From positions 7,459,237 through 7,523,236 of the forward strand of contig NZ_VFOZ01000001.1 in assembly GCF_006716425.1 (NCBI RefSeq): DNA of 64,000 nucleotides. Direction: 5' to 3'. The position numbers and the translations under genes were made by a program. The notes beneath the pieces are model-generated. The model made no database searches, had not been told where the DNA came from, and saw only the letters and a program-made list of their open reading frames with translations. Origin of the DNA: Actinoallomurus bryophytorum. GTDB lineage: Bacteria > Actinomycetota > Actinomycetes > Streptosporangiales > Streptosporangiaceae. Shown in pieces: positions 19,731 to 28,854 of the stretch; position 1 is the stretch's first letter; each line of letters begins with the position of its first letter.

Positions 19731-20417
19731 TCACAGCAGGGCGCAGTCGCCGCACAGGCCCCCACCGGGCACCCGGTAGTACAGGCAGCAGCTGCGGCGG
19801 CGGAAGCCGAACGGGCCCAGCGCGCCGGTGTCCTCGAGCGGCGGCAGGTCCAGCAGGTCCCCGACGAGCCGGGAGGCCGCCTCCGAAGACCCCGGCCTCG
19901 CCCGTACCAGGACGGCCAGCGCGCCGGTCAGGGCCGAGGCGGCATTGCCCCACAGCAGGCCCTCCGCGACCGGTGTCACCGCGCGTACGGCCTCGGCCAG
20001 CGGGCGCAGGTGGCGTTCGACCACCACCCGGCGTACGGCGGTGGCGTCCGCGGGCAGCCCGCGAGCCTCCGGCGCCGACAGCAGCACCGGCCCCGGCGAC
20101 ATCGCGCGCCAGTACAGGTGAGCCGGGTCCAGGTCCGGCACCACGCCGTGCGCGGCCGCGACGGCCAGGACCGGTGACCACAGGCGACCCGCGATGCCCT
20201 GGAACAACAGTGACGCGGCCACGCGTGCCTCGTCGGTGCCGAGCCGGCTGCGTACCGCCGCGATCTGGTCGGGCAGGGCACGGCCGCACAACGCGGTGAA
20301 CGGCCGCCACAGCGGATGATCGGCGGTGTCCGGATCGGTGTCCATGGCGAAGAACGGCCCCACACCCGCCACGTCGGCGAGTGCGGCGCCGACGCTCAGT
20401 CCCCGGTCCGGCTCCAT
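19731..20417 (-). CDS. FhuF-like (2Fe-2S) ferric-siderophore reductase
   Basis: The 228-residue protein ends in RRSCCLYYRVPGGGLCGDCAL, a CC-x10-C-x2-C cluster-binding signature typical of the FhuF C-terminal domain (cysteines near 210, 211, 222 and 225). The middle part (SLLFQGIAGRLWSPVLAVAAAHG) matches the FhuF-like ferric reductase fold. Such proteins reduce iron in imported siderophores in the cytosol. No siderophore transporter lies nearby. It is convergent with the ClpP-like gene (7-bp gap) and divergent from the methyltransferase. Confidence 0.85.
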   Translation of the reverse strand: MEPDRGLSVGAALADVAGVGPFFAMDTDPDTADHPLWRPFTALCGRALPDQIAAVRSRLGTDEARVAASLLFQGIAGRLWSPVLAVAAAHGVVPDLDPAHLYWRAMSPGPVLLSAPEARGLPADATAVRRVVVERHLRPLAEAVRAVTPVAEGLLWGNAASALTGALAVLVRARPGSSEAASRLVGDLLDLPPLEDTGALGPFGFRRRSCCLYYRVPGGGLCGDCALL

Positions 20418-20472
20418 CGGCGCCGAGCCTGCCCGGTACGGCGCATCCGGTCAACTCTGCGACGATTGAGCG

Positions 20473-21216
20473 GTGATCTATGACCATCCGCGGGCGTACG
20501 AGCTGGCCTGCTCGTTCCGTGACGTGAGCGCCGAGGTGGACGCCCTGCGGAGCTGGGCGGGTGAGTCGCGCGACGTCCTCGAGCTCGCCGCGGGCCCGGC
20601 CGAGCACGCACGGGAGTTCGCCCGCCGGGGCGTGCCGGCCACCGCCCTCGACCTCAGCCCGGCGATGTGCGCGTACGCGCGTGAGCGTGGGAGCGGACTG
20701 CCCCTGGAGGTGGTCCAGGCCGACATGACCGGGTTCCGGCTCGGCCGCCGCTTCGACCTGGTCATCACGATGCTGGACTCGACCGCGCACCTGATGACGC
20801 TGGACGACTTCGTCGCCTACCTGACGTGTGTCCGCGAGCACCTCGCCGGCGGGGGACTCGCGATCATCGAGATGAGCCATCCGGCAGACCGGCTCGGTGA
20901 CACGCCGCGGGTCTCGAACGCCTGGACGGTCGAGAAGGACGGCGTGAACGCGCACGTGCGGTGGGGCGAGCCCTGGGACGAGCTGGACCCGATCACCCAG
21001 GTCGTCCGCGACCGCGTGACCATCGCGATCGACGGCGGCGAGGTGATCGAGGGGATCGTGCCCTACCGGTTCTGGACCGCGACCGAGCTGACGGCCGCCA
21101 TCCGTCTCACCGGCGGCCTCACCGTCGAGGCCCAGTACGGGGACTTCGACCCGGAGGTGACGCTCGGCTCACCGCACGCCTGGCGCATGATCACCCTGCT
21201 GCGCCGCGCGAGCTGA
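20473..21216 (+). CDS. Class I SAM-dependent methyltransferase
   Basis: Of 247 residues, the N-terminal half shows the SAM-binding Rossmann motifs: VLELAAGPAEHAREFARRG (motif I), ATALDLSPAMCAYARERG (motif II), VQADMTGFRLGRRFDLVITM and the later LAGGGLAIIEMSH. The substrate is unknown. The GTG at 20473 follows a GACGAT -10-like box by six bases with no ribosome site, so it may be a leaderless start. It ends 5 bp before the stop of the convergent dehydrogenase gene. Confidence 0.85.
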   Translation: MIYDHPRAYELACSFRDVSAEVDALRSWAGESRDVLELAAGPAEHAREFARRGVPATALDLSPAMCAYARERGSGLPLEVVQADMTGFRLGRRFDLVITMLDSTAHLMTLDDFVAYLTCVREHLAGGGLAIIEMSHPADRLGDTPRVSNAWTVEKDGVNAHVRWGEPWDELDPITQVVRDRVTIAIDGGEVIEGIVPYRFWTATELTAAIRLTGGLTVEAQYGDFDPEVTLGSPHAWRMITLLRRAS

Positions 21217-21221
21217 CGCGG

Positions 21222-22355
21222 TCACGGATGCAGGACCACCTTGGTCCAGCCGTTCTCCCGGGCGTCGAAGTGGCGGTACGCCTCCGGTGCCTCGTCCAGT
21301 GACAGCTCGTGGGAGACGACGAAGGACGGCGCGGCCTTGTCGTCCGCGATGAGATCACGCAGGTGGCGGTTGTAGGTCTTGACGTTGCACTGGCCGGTGG
21401 CCATCGCCTGGCCCTTCCACCAGAAGTCCCCGAAGTCGAAAAGCATCTCGCCGTGCTTGGAGACCTCGTCGCACGCTCCGGGGTCCTGGGGCAGGAAGAC
21501 GCCGACGACGCCGAAGGTGCCGGTGGGACGTACCGAGCGGACCAGGTCGTTCAGGGTCATGCTCGGGTGCTCGATGCCGTCGGGGTCGTGGGCCTGGAAG
21601 CCCACGCACTCGCACCCCCGGTCGGCGCCTTCGCCGTCGGTCAGGTCGAGCACCTGCTCGACCGGCGGGGCCTTCCGGTCATCGATCGGGATCGCCCCGA
21701 TCTCCTCGGCGATCCGCAGCCGCTCGGTATGCGCGTCGACCACCATCACGCGGTCGGCGCCCTTGATGAGCGCGGAGTACGCCGCCATGAGCCCCACCGG
21801 GCCGGCGCCGTAGATCACGACGGACTCTCCCGGCCGTACGCCCGCCAGGTGGGTCGCGTGGTAGCCGGTCGGGAAGATGTCCGCGCACATCACATAGTCG
21901 GTCTCCTTCAGCGCCCTGTCGCTCGGCAGCCGCAGACAGTTGAAGTCACCGTGCGGGACGCGCAGGTACTCGGCCTGCCCGCCGTTGTAGGGGCCCAGCC
22001 CGTCGAACCCGTACGCCGCGCCCGCGCCGAAGGGGTTCATGGTGAGGCAGAACGCGGTGAGCCCGCGCTCGCAGTTCTTGCAGTAGCCGCAGCTGACGTT
22101 GAAGGGCACGCACACCCGGTCGCCGACCTGGACCTCCTCGACGGCGGCGCCGATCTCGACCACCTTGCCGAGGTTCTCGTGACCGAGGACGCGTCCGGGT
22201 TCGAGGCCGGTACGGCCCTCGTACATGTGCAGATCCGACCCGCAGATGCCGGTAGTCGTGATCTTGACCAGGACGTCGGTCGCGGCTTCGATCTGAGGGT
22301 CGGGTACCCGCTCCACGCGCACGTCGCGTGGCCCGTGAAAGACGACCGCCTTCAT
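21222..22355 (-). CDS. Zinc-dependent dehydrogenase of the glutathione-independent formaldehyde dehydrogenase type
   Basis: Medium-chain dehydrogenase/reductase of 377 residues. The catalytic zinc site begins TTTGICGSDLHMYEG, with GHENLGKVVEIG; a structural zinc lobe CGYCKNCERGLTAFC is present; the NAD(P) fold is VVIYGAGPVGLMAAYSALI. The long insert DGEGADRGCECVGFQAHDPDG and the LNDLVRSVRPTGTFGVVGVF block are typical of FdhA-type enzymes, which convert formaldehyde without added thiol, or of related alcohol dehydrogenases. It lies 42 bp downstream of pgl on the same strand and may be co-transcribed with it. Confidence 0.9.
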   Translation of the reverse strand: MKAVVFHGPRDVRVERVPDPQIEAATDVLVKITTTGICGSDLHMYEGRTGLEPGRVLGHENLGKVVEIGAAVEEVQVGDRVCVPFNVSCGYCKNCERGLTAFCLTMNPFGAGAAYGFDGLGPYNGGQAEYLRVPHGDFNCLRLPSDRALKETDYVMCADIFPTGYHATHLAGVRPGESVVIYGAGPVGLMAAYSALIKGADRVMVVDAHTERLRIAEEIGAIPIDDRKAPPVEQVLDLTDGEGADRGCECVGFQAHDPDGIEHPSMTLNDLVRSVRPTGTFGVVGVFLPQDPGACDEVSKHGEMLFDFGDFWWKGQAMATGQCNVKTYNRHLRDLIADDKAAPSFVVSHELSLDEAPEAYRHFDARENGWTKVVLHP

Positions 22356-22397
22356 TCCCCCACTATGGCACCGGAGTCCGCCCAGCTCACCGGCAGG

Positions 22398-23171
22398 TCA
22401 GGGGGAGGCGGGGCGGGCGATCTCCGCAGGGAGCTCCTTGGCGGCGGCCCGGTCGAGCAGGAACAGCGTGCGCTGGCGGCCGCGGGCGCCGGCGCCGGGC
22501 ACCTGCACCGGGCCGGCGTCGGACAGGGCGAGCCGGACGGCCTTGGCCTTCGACTCACCGGCCGCGATGATCCACACCTCGCGTGCCGTCTGGATCGCCG
22601 GCAGCGTGAGGGTCACGCGGTTCGGCGGCGGCTTGGGCGCACCGCGTACCGCCACCACCGGGCGGCGCTCGTAGAGCGCCGGCATGCCGGGGAACAGCGA
22701 CGCCACGTGGGCGTCCGGGCCGAGGCCCAGCATCAGCACGTCGAAGGAGGGGACCTCTCCGTGATCGTCCGGATGGGTCGCCGCCCGGAGCTCGGACGCG
22801 TAGAGCTCCGCCGCGTCCTCGGGGCTCAAACCCTCCTCGGCCGCGGGCATCGGGTGCACGCGGCGCTCGTCGACATGCATCCGGTCGAGCAGGACCGCGC
22901 GGGCCCCGGTCTCGTTCCGCTCTTCGTGCCCTGCTGGCAGGAAGCGCTCGTCACCCCACCAGATGTCCAGATGGTCCCAGTCCACGGCGGCATGCGCCGG
23001 GGTCGCGGCCACCTCGGCCAGGGCGGCGGTGCCAACACCGCCGCCGGTCAGGACGACATGCGCGCCGCCGCGTGCGGACTGGACGTCCACCAGCCGTGTC
23101 ACCAGCCGCGCCGCGACCGCCTTGGCGAGGATCTCCTGGTCACGGTGGACGACGACGGTCGGGACCGTCAC
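22398..23171 (-). CDS. pgl: 6-phosphogluconolactonase
   Basis: Hydrolyses 6-phosphogluconolactone, the second step of the oxidative pentose phosphate path. The 257-residue DevB-type product has the VVLTGGGVGTAALAEV phosphate loop, VDWDHLDIWWGDERFLP and DVLMLGLGPDAHVASLFPG with the catalytic histidine. The GTG at 23171 overlaps the opcA stop codon (GTGA), so it is coupled to opcA and zwf. Confidence 0.96.
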   Translation of the reverse strand: MTVPTVVVHRDQEILAKAVAARLVTRLVDVQSARGGAHVVLTGGGVGTAALAEVAATPAHAAVDWDHLDIWWGDERFLPAGHEERNETGARAVLLDRMHVDERRVHPMPAAEEGLSPEDAAELYASELRAATHPDDHGEVPSFDVLMLGLGPDAHVASLFPGMPALYERRPVVAVRGAPKPPPNRVTLTLPAIQTAREVWIIAAGESKAKAVRLALSDAGPVQVPGAGARGRQRTLFLLDRAAAKELPAEIARPASP

Positions 23172-24130
23172 GGCTTTTTCGCCCTCGGCTTCGGCTTCGC
23201 GGCCGGCTCCGGTTCGGAGGTCGTCACCTCGGCGGACTTGGCGAAGCGCTCCACGGAGTCGTGGTAGACCTCGTCCGGGTCGAGACGGCGCAGCTCCTCG
23301 GCCAGCAGGTCGGCCGTCGACCGCCGCTGCAGCGCCACCTGGCGGTCGGGCTGGTCGTAGCGGGACAGGGTCGCGACCCGGCCGTCCGGCCGCGTGACCG
23401 CGATCTCGCCCGCCTTGGTGGCCAGGCGCACGGCCGTGATGCCCGGGCCCGCGGACGGGCTGACGTCGGCGGGTACGCCGAGGCGCTGCGACAGCCAGCC
23501 GCCGAGCAGCGCGCCGCTCGGGTTCTCACCCTCGCCCTCGATCTTCACCCCGGTCACGTCGGCGTGCGGCTGGTCGAGCGCGGCGGCGAGCAGAGAACGC
23601 CACGGGGTGATCCGGGCCCACGCGAAGTCGGTGTCGCCCGGCCGGTAACCCTTGGCCAGCTGCTTCAGCGTGCCGAGCGGGTCGCTGCCGCCCATCGCGT
23701 CGGTCACCCGGCGCTGCGCGAGGCCGCCGAGCGGCTCGTCGCTGGGCTTGGCGGGCGCGCTGCCGGGCCACCAGGTGACGACGGGTGTGTCGGGCACCAG
23801 CAGCGGCAGCACGACCGAGTCGGCGTGCTGGGCGAGCTGGCCGTACAGCCGCAGGAGAACGGTCTCACCGGGGCCGGACTCACCGACGCGCACCTCGGCG
23901 TCGAAGCGTGACTCGCTCGCGCCGCCGCGGGCGATGACCCCGATGATCCGGCACGGGTGCTCACGCGCGACCTCGGCCGAGGCACGGATCGCGTCGTACT
24001 GCGCGGCCTCGTCGGTCACGACGATCAGCGTCAGCACCTTGCCCGTGGCGGGCCCGCCCATCCGGTGCCGCGTCGCGCTCAGCGCCTCCTGGATCTTGCG
24101 GGTGGTGGTGTTCGCGAGATCGATGATCAT
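23168..24130 (-). CDS. opcA: Glucose-6-phosphate dehydrogenase assembly protein OpcA
   Basis: OpcA is needed for activity or assembly of glucose-6-phosphate dehydrogenase in cyanobacteria and actinobacteria. The protein (about 320 residues) has MIIDLANTTTRKIQEAL at its start, a LLVPDTPVVTWWPG block and a lysine/proline-rich tail (EPEPAAKPKPRAKKP). I prefer ATG at 24130, directly after the zwf TAA, with GGAGG about twelve bases upstream inside zwf; a GTG six codons earlier is possible. zwf, opcA and pgl form one unit. Confidence 0.95.
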   Translation of the reverse strand: MIIDLANTTTRKIQEALSATRHRMGGPATGKVLTLIVVTDEAAQYDAIRASAEVAREHPCRIIGVIARGGASESRFDAEVRVGESGPGETVLLRLYGQLAQHADSVVLPLLVPDTPVVTWWPGSAPAKPSDEPLGGLAQRRVTDAMGGSDPLGTLKQLAKGYRPGDTDFAWARITPWRSLLAAALDQPHADVTGVKIEGEGENPSGALLGGWLSQRLGVPADVSPSAGPGITAVRLATKAGEIAVTRPDGRVATLSRYDQPDRQVALQRRSTADLLAEELRRLDPDEVYHDSVERFAKSAEVTTSEPEPAAKPKPRAKKP

Positions 24131-24132
24131 CC

Positions 24133-25668
24133 TTAGAGTCGCCTCCACGCTCGGCCGTCACGGGCCATCATCTCGTCCGCCACAGTCGGGCCCCAGGTCC
24201 CCGAGGGGTAGTCCTGGGGTTCGCCGTGCTTCTCCCAGTACTCCTCGACCGGGTCGAGGATCTTCCAGGACAGCTCGACCTCCTCCTGGCGGGGGAACAG
24301 CGGCGGGTCGCCGATCAGCACGTCCAGCAGCAGCCGTTCGTACGCCTCGGGCGAGGATTCGGTGAACGACTCGCCGTAGTCGAAGTCCATGTTGACGTCG
24401 CGCACCTCCATCGAGGTGCCCGGGACCTTCGAGCCGAAGCGCAGGGTCACGCCCTCGTCCGGCTGCACCCTGATGATCAGGGCGTTCTGGCCGAGCTCTT
24501 CGGTGTCGGTCTGCGAGAACGGCAGGTGCGGGGCCTTCTGGAACATCAGCGCCACCTCGGTGGCGCGCCGCGGCAGCCGCTTGCCGGTCCGCAGGTAGAA
24601 CGGCACGCCCGCCCAGCGGCGCGTGTCGATGTCCAGCCGCATCGCCGCGTAGGTGTCCGTGCGTGAGCCGCGCGCGATGCCCTCCTCCTCGCGGAAACCG
24701 GGCACCTTCACACCGCCCTGCCAGCCCGCGGCGTACTGGCCGCGCACCGTGTAGGTGTCCAGGTCGGGGGGCAGCCGGACGGCCGAGAGGATCTTCGCCT
24801 TCTCCGCGCGCACGGACTCGGCGTCGAAGGAGACCGGCTCCTCCATCGCGGTCAGCGCGAGGAGCTGGAGCAGGTGGTTCTGGATCACGTCACGGGCCGC
24901 GCCGATGCCGTCGAAGTAGCCGGCACGGCCGCCGATGCCGATGTCCTCGGCCATCGTGATCTGCACGTGGTCGACGTAGGAGCGGTTCCAGATCGGCTCG
25001 TACAGCGTGTTGGCGAAGCGCAGGGCCAGGATGTTCTGCACCGTCTCCTTACCGAGGTAGTGGTCGATCCGGAAGATCGACTCCTCGGGGAAGACCTCGT
25101 GCAGGATGTGGTTCAACTCCTGGGCACTGGCCAGGTCGTGACCGAACGGCTTTTCGATCACCACGCGCCGCCAGGAGTCCTCCGACGGCTTCGAGAGGCC
25201 GCTGCGCTGCAGCTGCTTGACGACGTCCTGGAAGAACTTCGGCGGGATCGACAGGTAGAACGCGTAGTTGCCACCGGTGCCGCGCTTTTCGTCCAGCTCG
25301 CGCACCGTCGTGGCCAGCAGCTCGAAGGCCTCGTCGTCGTCGAAGGTGCCGGGCACGAAGTGGATGCCCTCGCTGAGCTGGTTCCAGACCTCCTCGCGGA
25401 ACGGCGTCCGCGCGTGCTCCTTCACCGCGTCGTGCGCGACCTGCCGGAAGTCCTGATGCTCCCAGTCGCGGCGCGCGAAGCCGACGACCGCGAAACCGGG
25501 CGGCAGCAGGCCGCGGTTGGCCAGGTCGTAGATCGCGGGCAGCAGCTTCTTGCGCGCCAGGTCGCCGGTCACCCCGAACAGCACGAGCACACATGGCCCG
25601 GCGACGCGCGGCAGACGCTTGTCGCGGGGATCGCGGAGCGGGTTGAGCGCAGTCTCGATCTGCGTCAT
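24133..25668 (-). CDS. zwf: Glucose-6-phosphate 1-dehydrogenase
   Basis: First enzyme of the oxidative pentose phosphate path, making NADPH. The product shows the coenzyme loop VLFGVTGDLARKKLLPA, the substrate motif RIDHYLGKETVQN with catalytic His-Tyr-Lys residues, and WAGVPFYLRTGKRLPRR. The start at 25668 (MTQIETALNPLRDPRDKRLPR, 511 residues) is chosen because GGAG lies ten bases upstream and longer N-termini are not family-like. It is transcribed with opcA and pgl; nearly 400 bp of non-coding DNA separate it from pgi, so it may have its own promoter. Confidence 0.97.
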   Translation of the reverse strand: MTQIETALNPLRDPRDKRLPRVAGPCVLVLFGVTGDLARKKLLPAIYDLANRGLLPPGFAVVGFARRDWEHQDFRQVAHDAVKEHARTPFREEVWNQLSEGIHFVPGTFDDDEAFELLATTVRELDEKRGTGGNYAFYLSIPPKFFQDVVKQLQRSGLSKPSEDSWRRVVIEKPFGHDLASAQELNHILHEVFPEESIFRIDHYLGKETVQNILALRFANTLYEPIWNRSYVDHVQITMAEDIGIGGRAGYFDGIGAARDVIQNHLLQLLALTAMEEPVSFDAESVRAEKAKILSAVRLPPDLDTYTVRGQYAAGWQGGVKVPGFREEEGIARGSRTDTYAAMRLDIDTRRWAGVPFYLRTGKRLPRRATEVALMFQKAPHLPFSQTDTEELGQNALIIRVQPDEGVTLRFGSKVPGTSMEVRDVNMDFDYGESFTESSPEAYERLLLDVLIGDPPLFPRQEEVELSWKILDPVEEYWEKHGEPQDYPSGTWGPTVADEMMARDGRAWRRL

Positions 25669-26060
25669 CGGTTGTCTCCGTCCTGCGTTCCGGCTGGTGC
25701 GGTGGGCCAAGTCATGCCCGACATCCCCGTCCTTCCTGGGCAGTGGCGCCCGGCGGACCGGGCCCTGCGGCCGCGGGCGATGCCGCCCGCCGCTCGTGCG
25801 TATCCGGCCATCGGCGTCCTGACGGCCCGATGACCACTATCGGGAACCATCATGTCCTGCACGATCTTCCCCCCGTCGGCGAAAACGTACGCCGTCGCGG
25901 GCGCCGGCCTTCCGCATTGTTCCATTGTCCAATGCACGTCATATCACCCGACATGACGTGCCTCCCCGATCGTTCCAGTTGCTGTTGGTCTGTGGGCCTG
26001 AATACCTGGTAAATGCAACTAAAAGCGGACCAGTCGGGAGGTATGCCGTCGGCCTCCCGG
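25669..26060 (-). other. Non-coding gap between pgi and zwf
   Basis: No convincing gene. It holds a 9-bp inverted repeat, GCACGTCAT (25934-25942) and ATGACGTGC (25953-25961), 100 bases past the pgi stop, a possible terminator. A second pair GCATTG/CAATGC lies at 25914-25935. This is the likely location of the zwf promoter, but I cannot identify its boxes with confidence. Confidence 0.45.
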
Positions 26061-27677
26061 TCAGCCGCCCAGGGCGGACTCCAGCCTTGCCAGGCCGGCC
26101 GCGCGGTCGCGCAGGTGCAGCCGCAGGACCGGCAGGCCGCGCGAGCGCAGCGCCCGCAGGTCACCGAACGCCTGGGCGAGCTGCAGCGTGGCCAGAGAGT
26201 AGGGGCGGCCGGGTACCTCGAGATCGTCGTCGGCCGCCCCGGTGATCTGCAGGAACACGCCGCCGGCGGGACCGTCCTTGTGGAGTTGCCCGACGGAGTG
26301 CAGCAGCCGCGGGCCCCATCCGAACGTCACCTGGGCGTCACGCGCGTCGGCGACCCGCCGGGCGAGCGGTGTCCGCAGCCGGGCCGTCGCGTCACCCTGG
26401 TCGAGATAGGCCATGATCGCCAGATAGCCGTGAGAGGGCACCGCGTACGCCAGCGCGTCGAAGACGTCCTGGAGATCCTTGGCGCCGGCCAGCAGCTCCT
26501 CGGGGGCGTGCACCTCGACGTCGCCGTCCACCAGTGCCGGCTCGCAGCCGACGATGATGGGTGCCTCGCCGTCCTCCGAACCCCGCAGCAGGCCCGCGAC
26601 CGAGTCTTCGGACTCGCGTACGGCGGGCCGGTCGAACGGGCTGACGCCGATGACCCGGCACGCGACGGCCGCGGCGTACTCCCACAGCAGGAACTGCGCG
26701 CCCAGCGGACCGGACACGGCGAGCCCGACGCCCTCGGCGCGGTCGCCGAGCACCAGCCGGCGTACGTCGGCGCCGAAGCCGAAACCGGGCGCTGTCAGGT
26801 CCTCCACGACCACCGGCACGATGCCGGAGCCGTGCTTGCCGGTCGACTCGGCGACCAGTTGTTCGACCCAGCCGCCGAAGGCGTTCAGGCCTGAGCCGTT
26901 GTCGGCGATGACGAGCTTGTCGCGGCCGCTCGCGGCCGAGGTGCCCAGCGCGGCGCCGAGCACCAGCCCGGGGTTGTCATAGGCCAGGCCCAGCGCGGGG
27001 ACCAGCGCCTCGGCCTCGTCGAGCAGCCGCCCCACGTCGACCCCGGCCAGCGCCGCCGGCACCAGCGCGTACGCGCTCAGCGCCCCGAAGCAGCCGTCCA
27101 GCTCGGCGTCGGCGGTGACCACCTCGTAGCCGGCCCGCAGCGCCGAGGCCTCCAGCGGAGAACCGGGCGTGGCCACGACGACGACGCGCTCGGCCGGGTC
27201 GATGGACGCCTCGCGGAACGCCCGCTCGAAGACGCGGCGGACGCCATCGGTCTCGACCGTCTCCGGACCGGAGACGACCAGGACCGTACGCGAGACACCG
27301 AAGTCGAGTGCCCGGCCGACCTGGTGGGGATCGGTCGTGTCGAGCAGCGTCAGGTCCGCGCCGTGGGTACGGGCGATGATCTGCGCGGCCAGCGAGGCGC
27401 CGCCCGTACCGGCGAGCACCACGTGGCGCCCGGCGAACCGCGCCGACAGCTCGGCCAGGCGGGGGAGCAGCCGGCGCGACCGCTCGGGTGCGTGCACCCA
27501 GCCGAGCCGTCCGGCCGCCTCCTCCGCCACATCAGGACCCCACAGGCTGGAGTTCCCGGCCATGAGAGCGGCGGGAACCCCATCGGCCGCCAGCCGCTCG
27601 AGGATGCCGTCGGCCTCGCCGACCGCGTCACCCTGGACGGTTACGGAAACTCCACCGCCACTCACTCGCAAGGTCAC
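26061..27677 (-). CDS. pgi: Glucose-6-phosphate isomerase
   Basis: Interconverts glucose 6-phosphate and fructose 6-phosphate. The 538-residue product is the actinobacterial form linked to tal: sugar-isomerase motifs VVLAGTGGASLAAQIIA and TVLVVSGPETVET, and the middle block KLVIADNGSGLNAFGGWVEQL. The sequence is far from the E. coli Pgi subtype. The GTG at 27677 (VTLRVSGGGVSV) is chosen because AGGAGG lies just upstream; a longer upstream frame would overlap tal out of frame. It follows tal by 67 bp on the same strand. Confidence 0.93.
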   Translation of the reverse strand: MTLRVSGGGVSVTVQGDAVGEADGILERLAADGVPAALMAGNSSLWGPDVAEEAAGRLGWVHAPERSRRLLPRLAELSARFAGRHVVLAGTGGASLAAQIIARTHGADLTLLDTTDPHQVGRALDFGVSRTVLVVSGPETVETDGVRRVFERAFREASIDPAERVVVVATPGSPLEASALRAGYEVVTADAELDGCFGALSAYALVPAALAGVDVGRLLDEAEALVPALGLAYDNPGLVLGAALGTSAASGRDKLVIADNGSGLNAFGGWVEQLVAESTGKHGSGIVPVVVEDLTAPGFGFGADVRRLVLGDRAEGVGLAVSGPLGAQFLLWEYAAAVACRVIGVSPFDRPAVRESEDSVAGLLRGSEDGEAPIIVGCEPALVDGDVEVHAPEELLAGAKDLQDVFDALAYAVPSHGYLAIMAYLDQGDATARLRTPLARRVADARDAQVTFGWGPRLLHSVGQLHKDGPAGGVFLQITGAADDDLEVPGRPYSLATLQLAQAFGDLRALRSRGLPVLRLHLRDRAAGLARLESALGG

Positions 27678-27744
27678 AGTGCCTCCTGGTCGACCCCGTC
27701 TTTCAGGCTGGTCCTGCCCGTTCGGGGGCGCACCGATACCTCGC

Positions 27745-28845
27745 CTAGCCGGCCTTGTCCTGCAGCTCGGTCTTGATGGTGTCGAGCAGCTCGATCCAGG
27801 ACGCCTCGAACTTCTCCACACCCTCCTCCTCCAGGACGCGTACGACGTCGTCGTAGTCGACCCCGGCCTCCTTGAGCGCGGCCATGTGCGCGTGGGCCTC
27901 GTCGTAGTGGCCCCGCACGGTGTCGCCGTCGATCCGGCCGTGGTCGGCGACCGAGTCCAGAGTCGCCTCCGGCATCGTGTTGACGGTCTGCGGCGCCACG
28001 AGGTCCTCGACGTACATGGTGTCGCGGTAGTCGGGGTTCTTCACACCGGTCGAGGCCCACAGAGGACGCTGCGGCCGGGCGCCGGCGTCCTTCAGCGCGG
28101 TCCAGCGGTCCGTCGCGGACTTGTTCTCGAACAGCTCGTACGCCAGGCGTGCGTTGGCGACCCCGGCCTTGCCGAGCAGGTCGGAGTTGCCGAGCTTGTC
28201 CAGCCGCTTGTCGATCTCGGTGTCCACGCGGCTGACGAAGAACGACGCGACCGAGTCGATCTTCGACACGTCGTGGCCGTTCGCCCGTGCCTTCTCCAGT
28301 CCCTCGAAGAACGCGTCGATGACCTGGCCGTAGCGCTCCAGCGAGAAGATCAGGGTGACGTTCACGCTGATGCCCTCGGCCAGGGTGGCGGTGATCGCCG
28401 GCAGGCCGGCGAGCGTCGCCGGGATCTTGATGAAGAGGTTCGGCCGGTCCACCATCCACCACAGGGCCTTGGCCTCGGCGGCGGTCTTTTCGGTGTCATT
28501 GGCCAGTCGCGGGTCGACCTCGATCGACACCCGGCCGTCGACGCCGTCGGTGCGGTCGTAGACGGGCCGCAGCACGTCGGCCGCCCAGCGGATGTCGTAC
28601 GTCGTGATGGACCGTGAGGCCTCCTCGACGTCGACACCGCGGATGGTCAGGTCGCGGACCTGCTCGTCGTAGGCGGACCCCTTGCTCAGGGCCTTGGCGA
28701 AGATCGTCGGGTTGGACGTCACGCCGACGACCTGCTTGTCGCGGATCAGGTCCGCGAGGTTGCCGGTACGCAGGCGCTCACGGCTGATGTCGTCCAGCCA
28801 GATGGAGACGCCCTCATTCGAGAGCTTCTTCAGGTTGTCGCTCAT
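27745..28845 (-). CDS. tal: Transaldolase
   Basis: Moves a dihydroxyacetone unit between sugar phosphates in the non-oxidative pentose phosphate path. The product has 366 residues, typical of the long actinobacterial TalB-like form: [43 protein letters not shown], the Schiff-base lysine in NLFIKIPAT and [13 protein letters not shown] strong GAGGAG lies five bases before the ATG. It starts nine bases after the tkt stop, so tkt-tal-pgi form one operon. Confidence 0.97.
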   Translation of the reverse strand: MSDNLKKLSNEGVSIWLDDISRERLRTGNLADLIRDKQVVGVTSNPTIFAKALSKGSAYDEQVRDLTIRGVDVEEASRSITTYDIRWAADVLRPVYDRTDGVDGRVSIEVDPRLANDTEKTAAEAKALWWMVDRPNLFIKIPATLAGLPAITATLAEGISVNVTLIFSLERYGQVIDAFFEGLEKARANGHDVSKIDSVASFFVSRVDTEIDKRLDKLGNSDLLGKAGVANARLAYELFENKSATDRWTALKDAGARPQRPLWASTGVKNPDYRDTMYVEDLVAPQTVNTMPEATLDSVADHGRIDGDTVRGHYDEAHAHMAALKEAGVDYDDVVRVLEEEGVEKFEASWIELLDTIKTELQDKAG

Positions 28846-28854
28846 GTGCTCTCC

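Noticed and set aside
27678..27821. N-terminal extension of pgi that would make a Tal-Pgi overlap or fusion
   Set aside because: The extra residues are the tal coding region in a wrong frame; tal has its own stop at 27745 and pgi a ribosome site at 27682.
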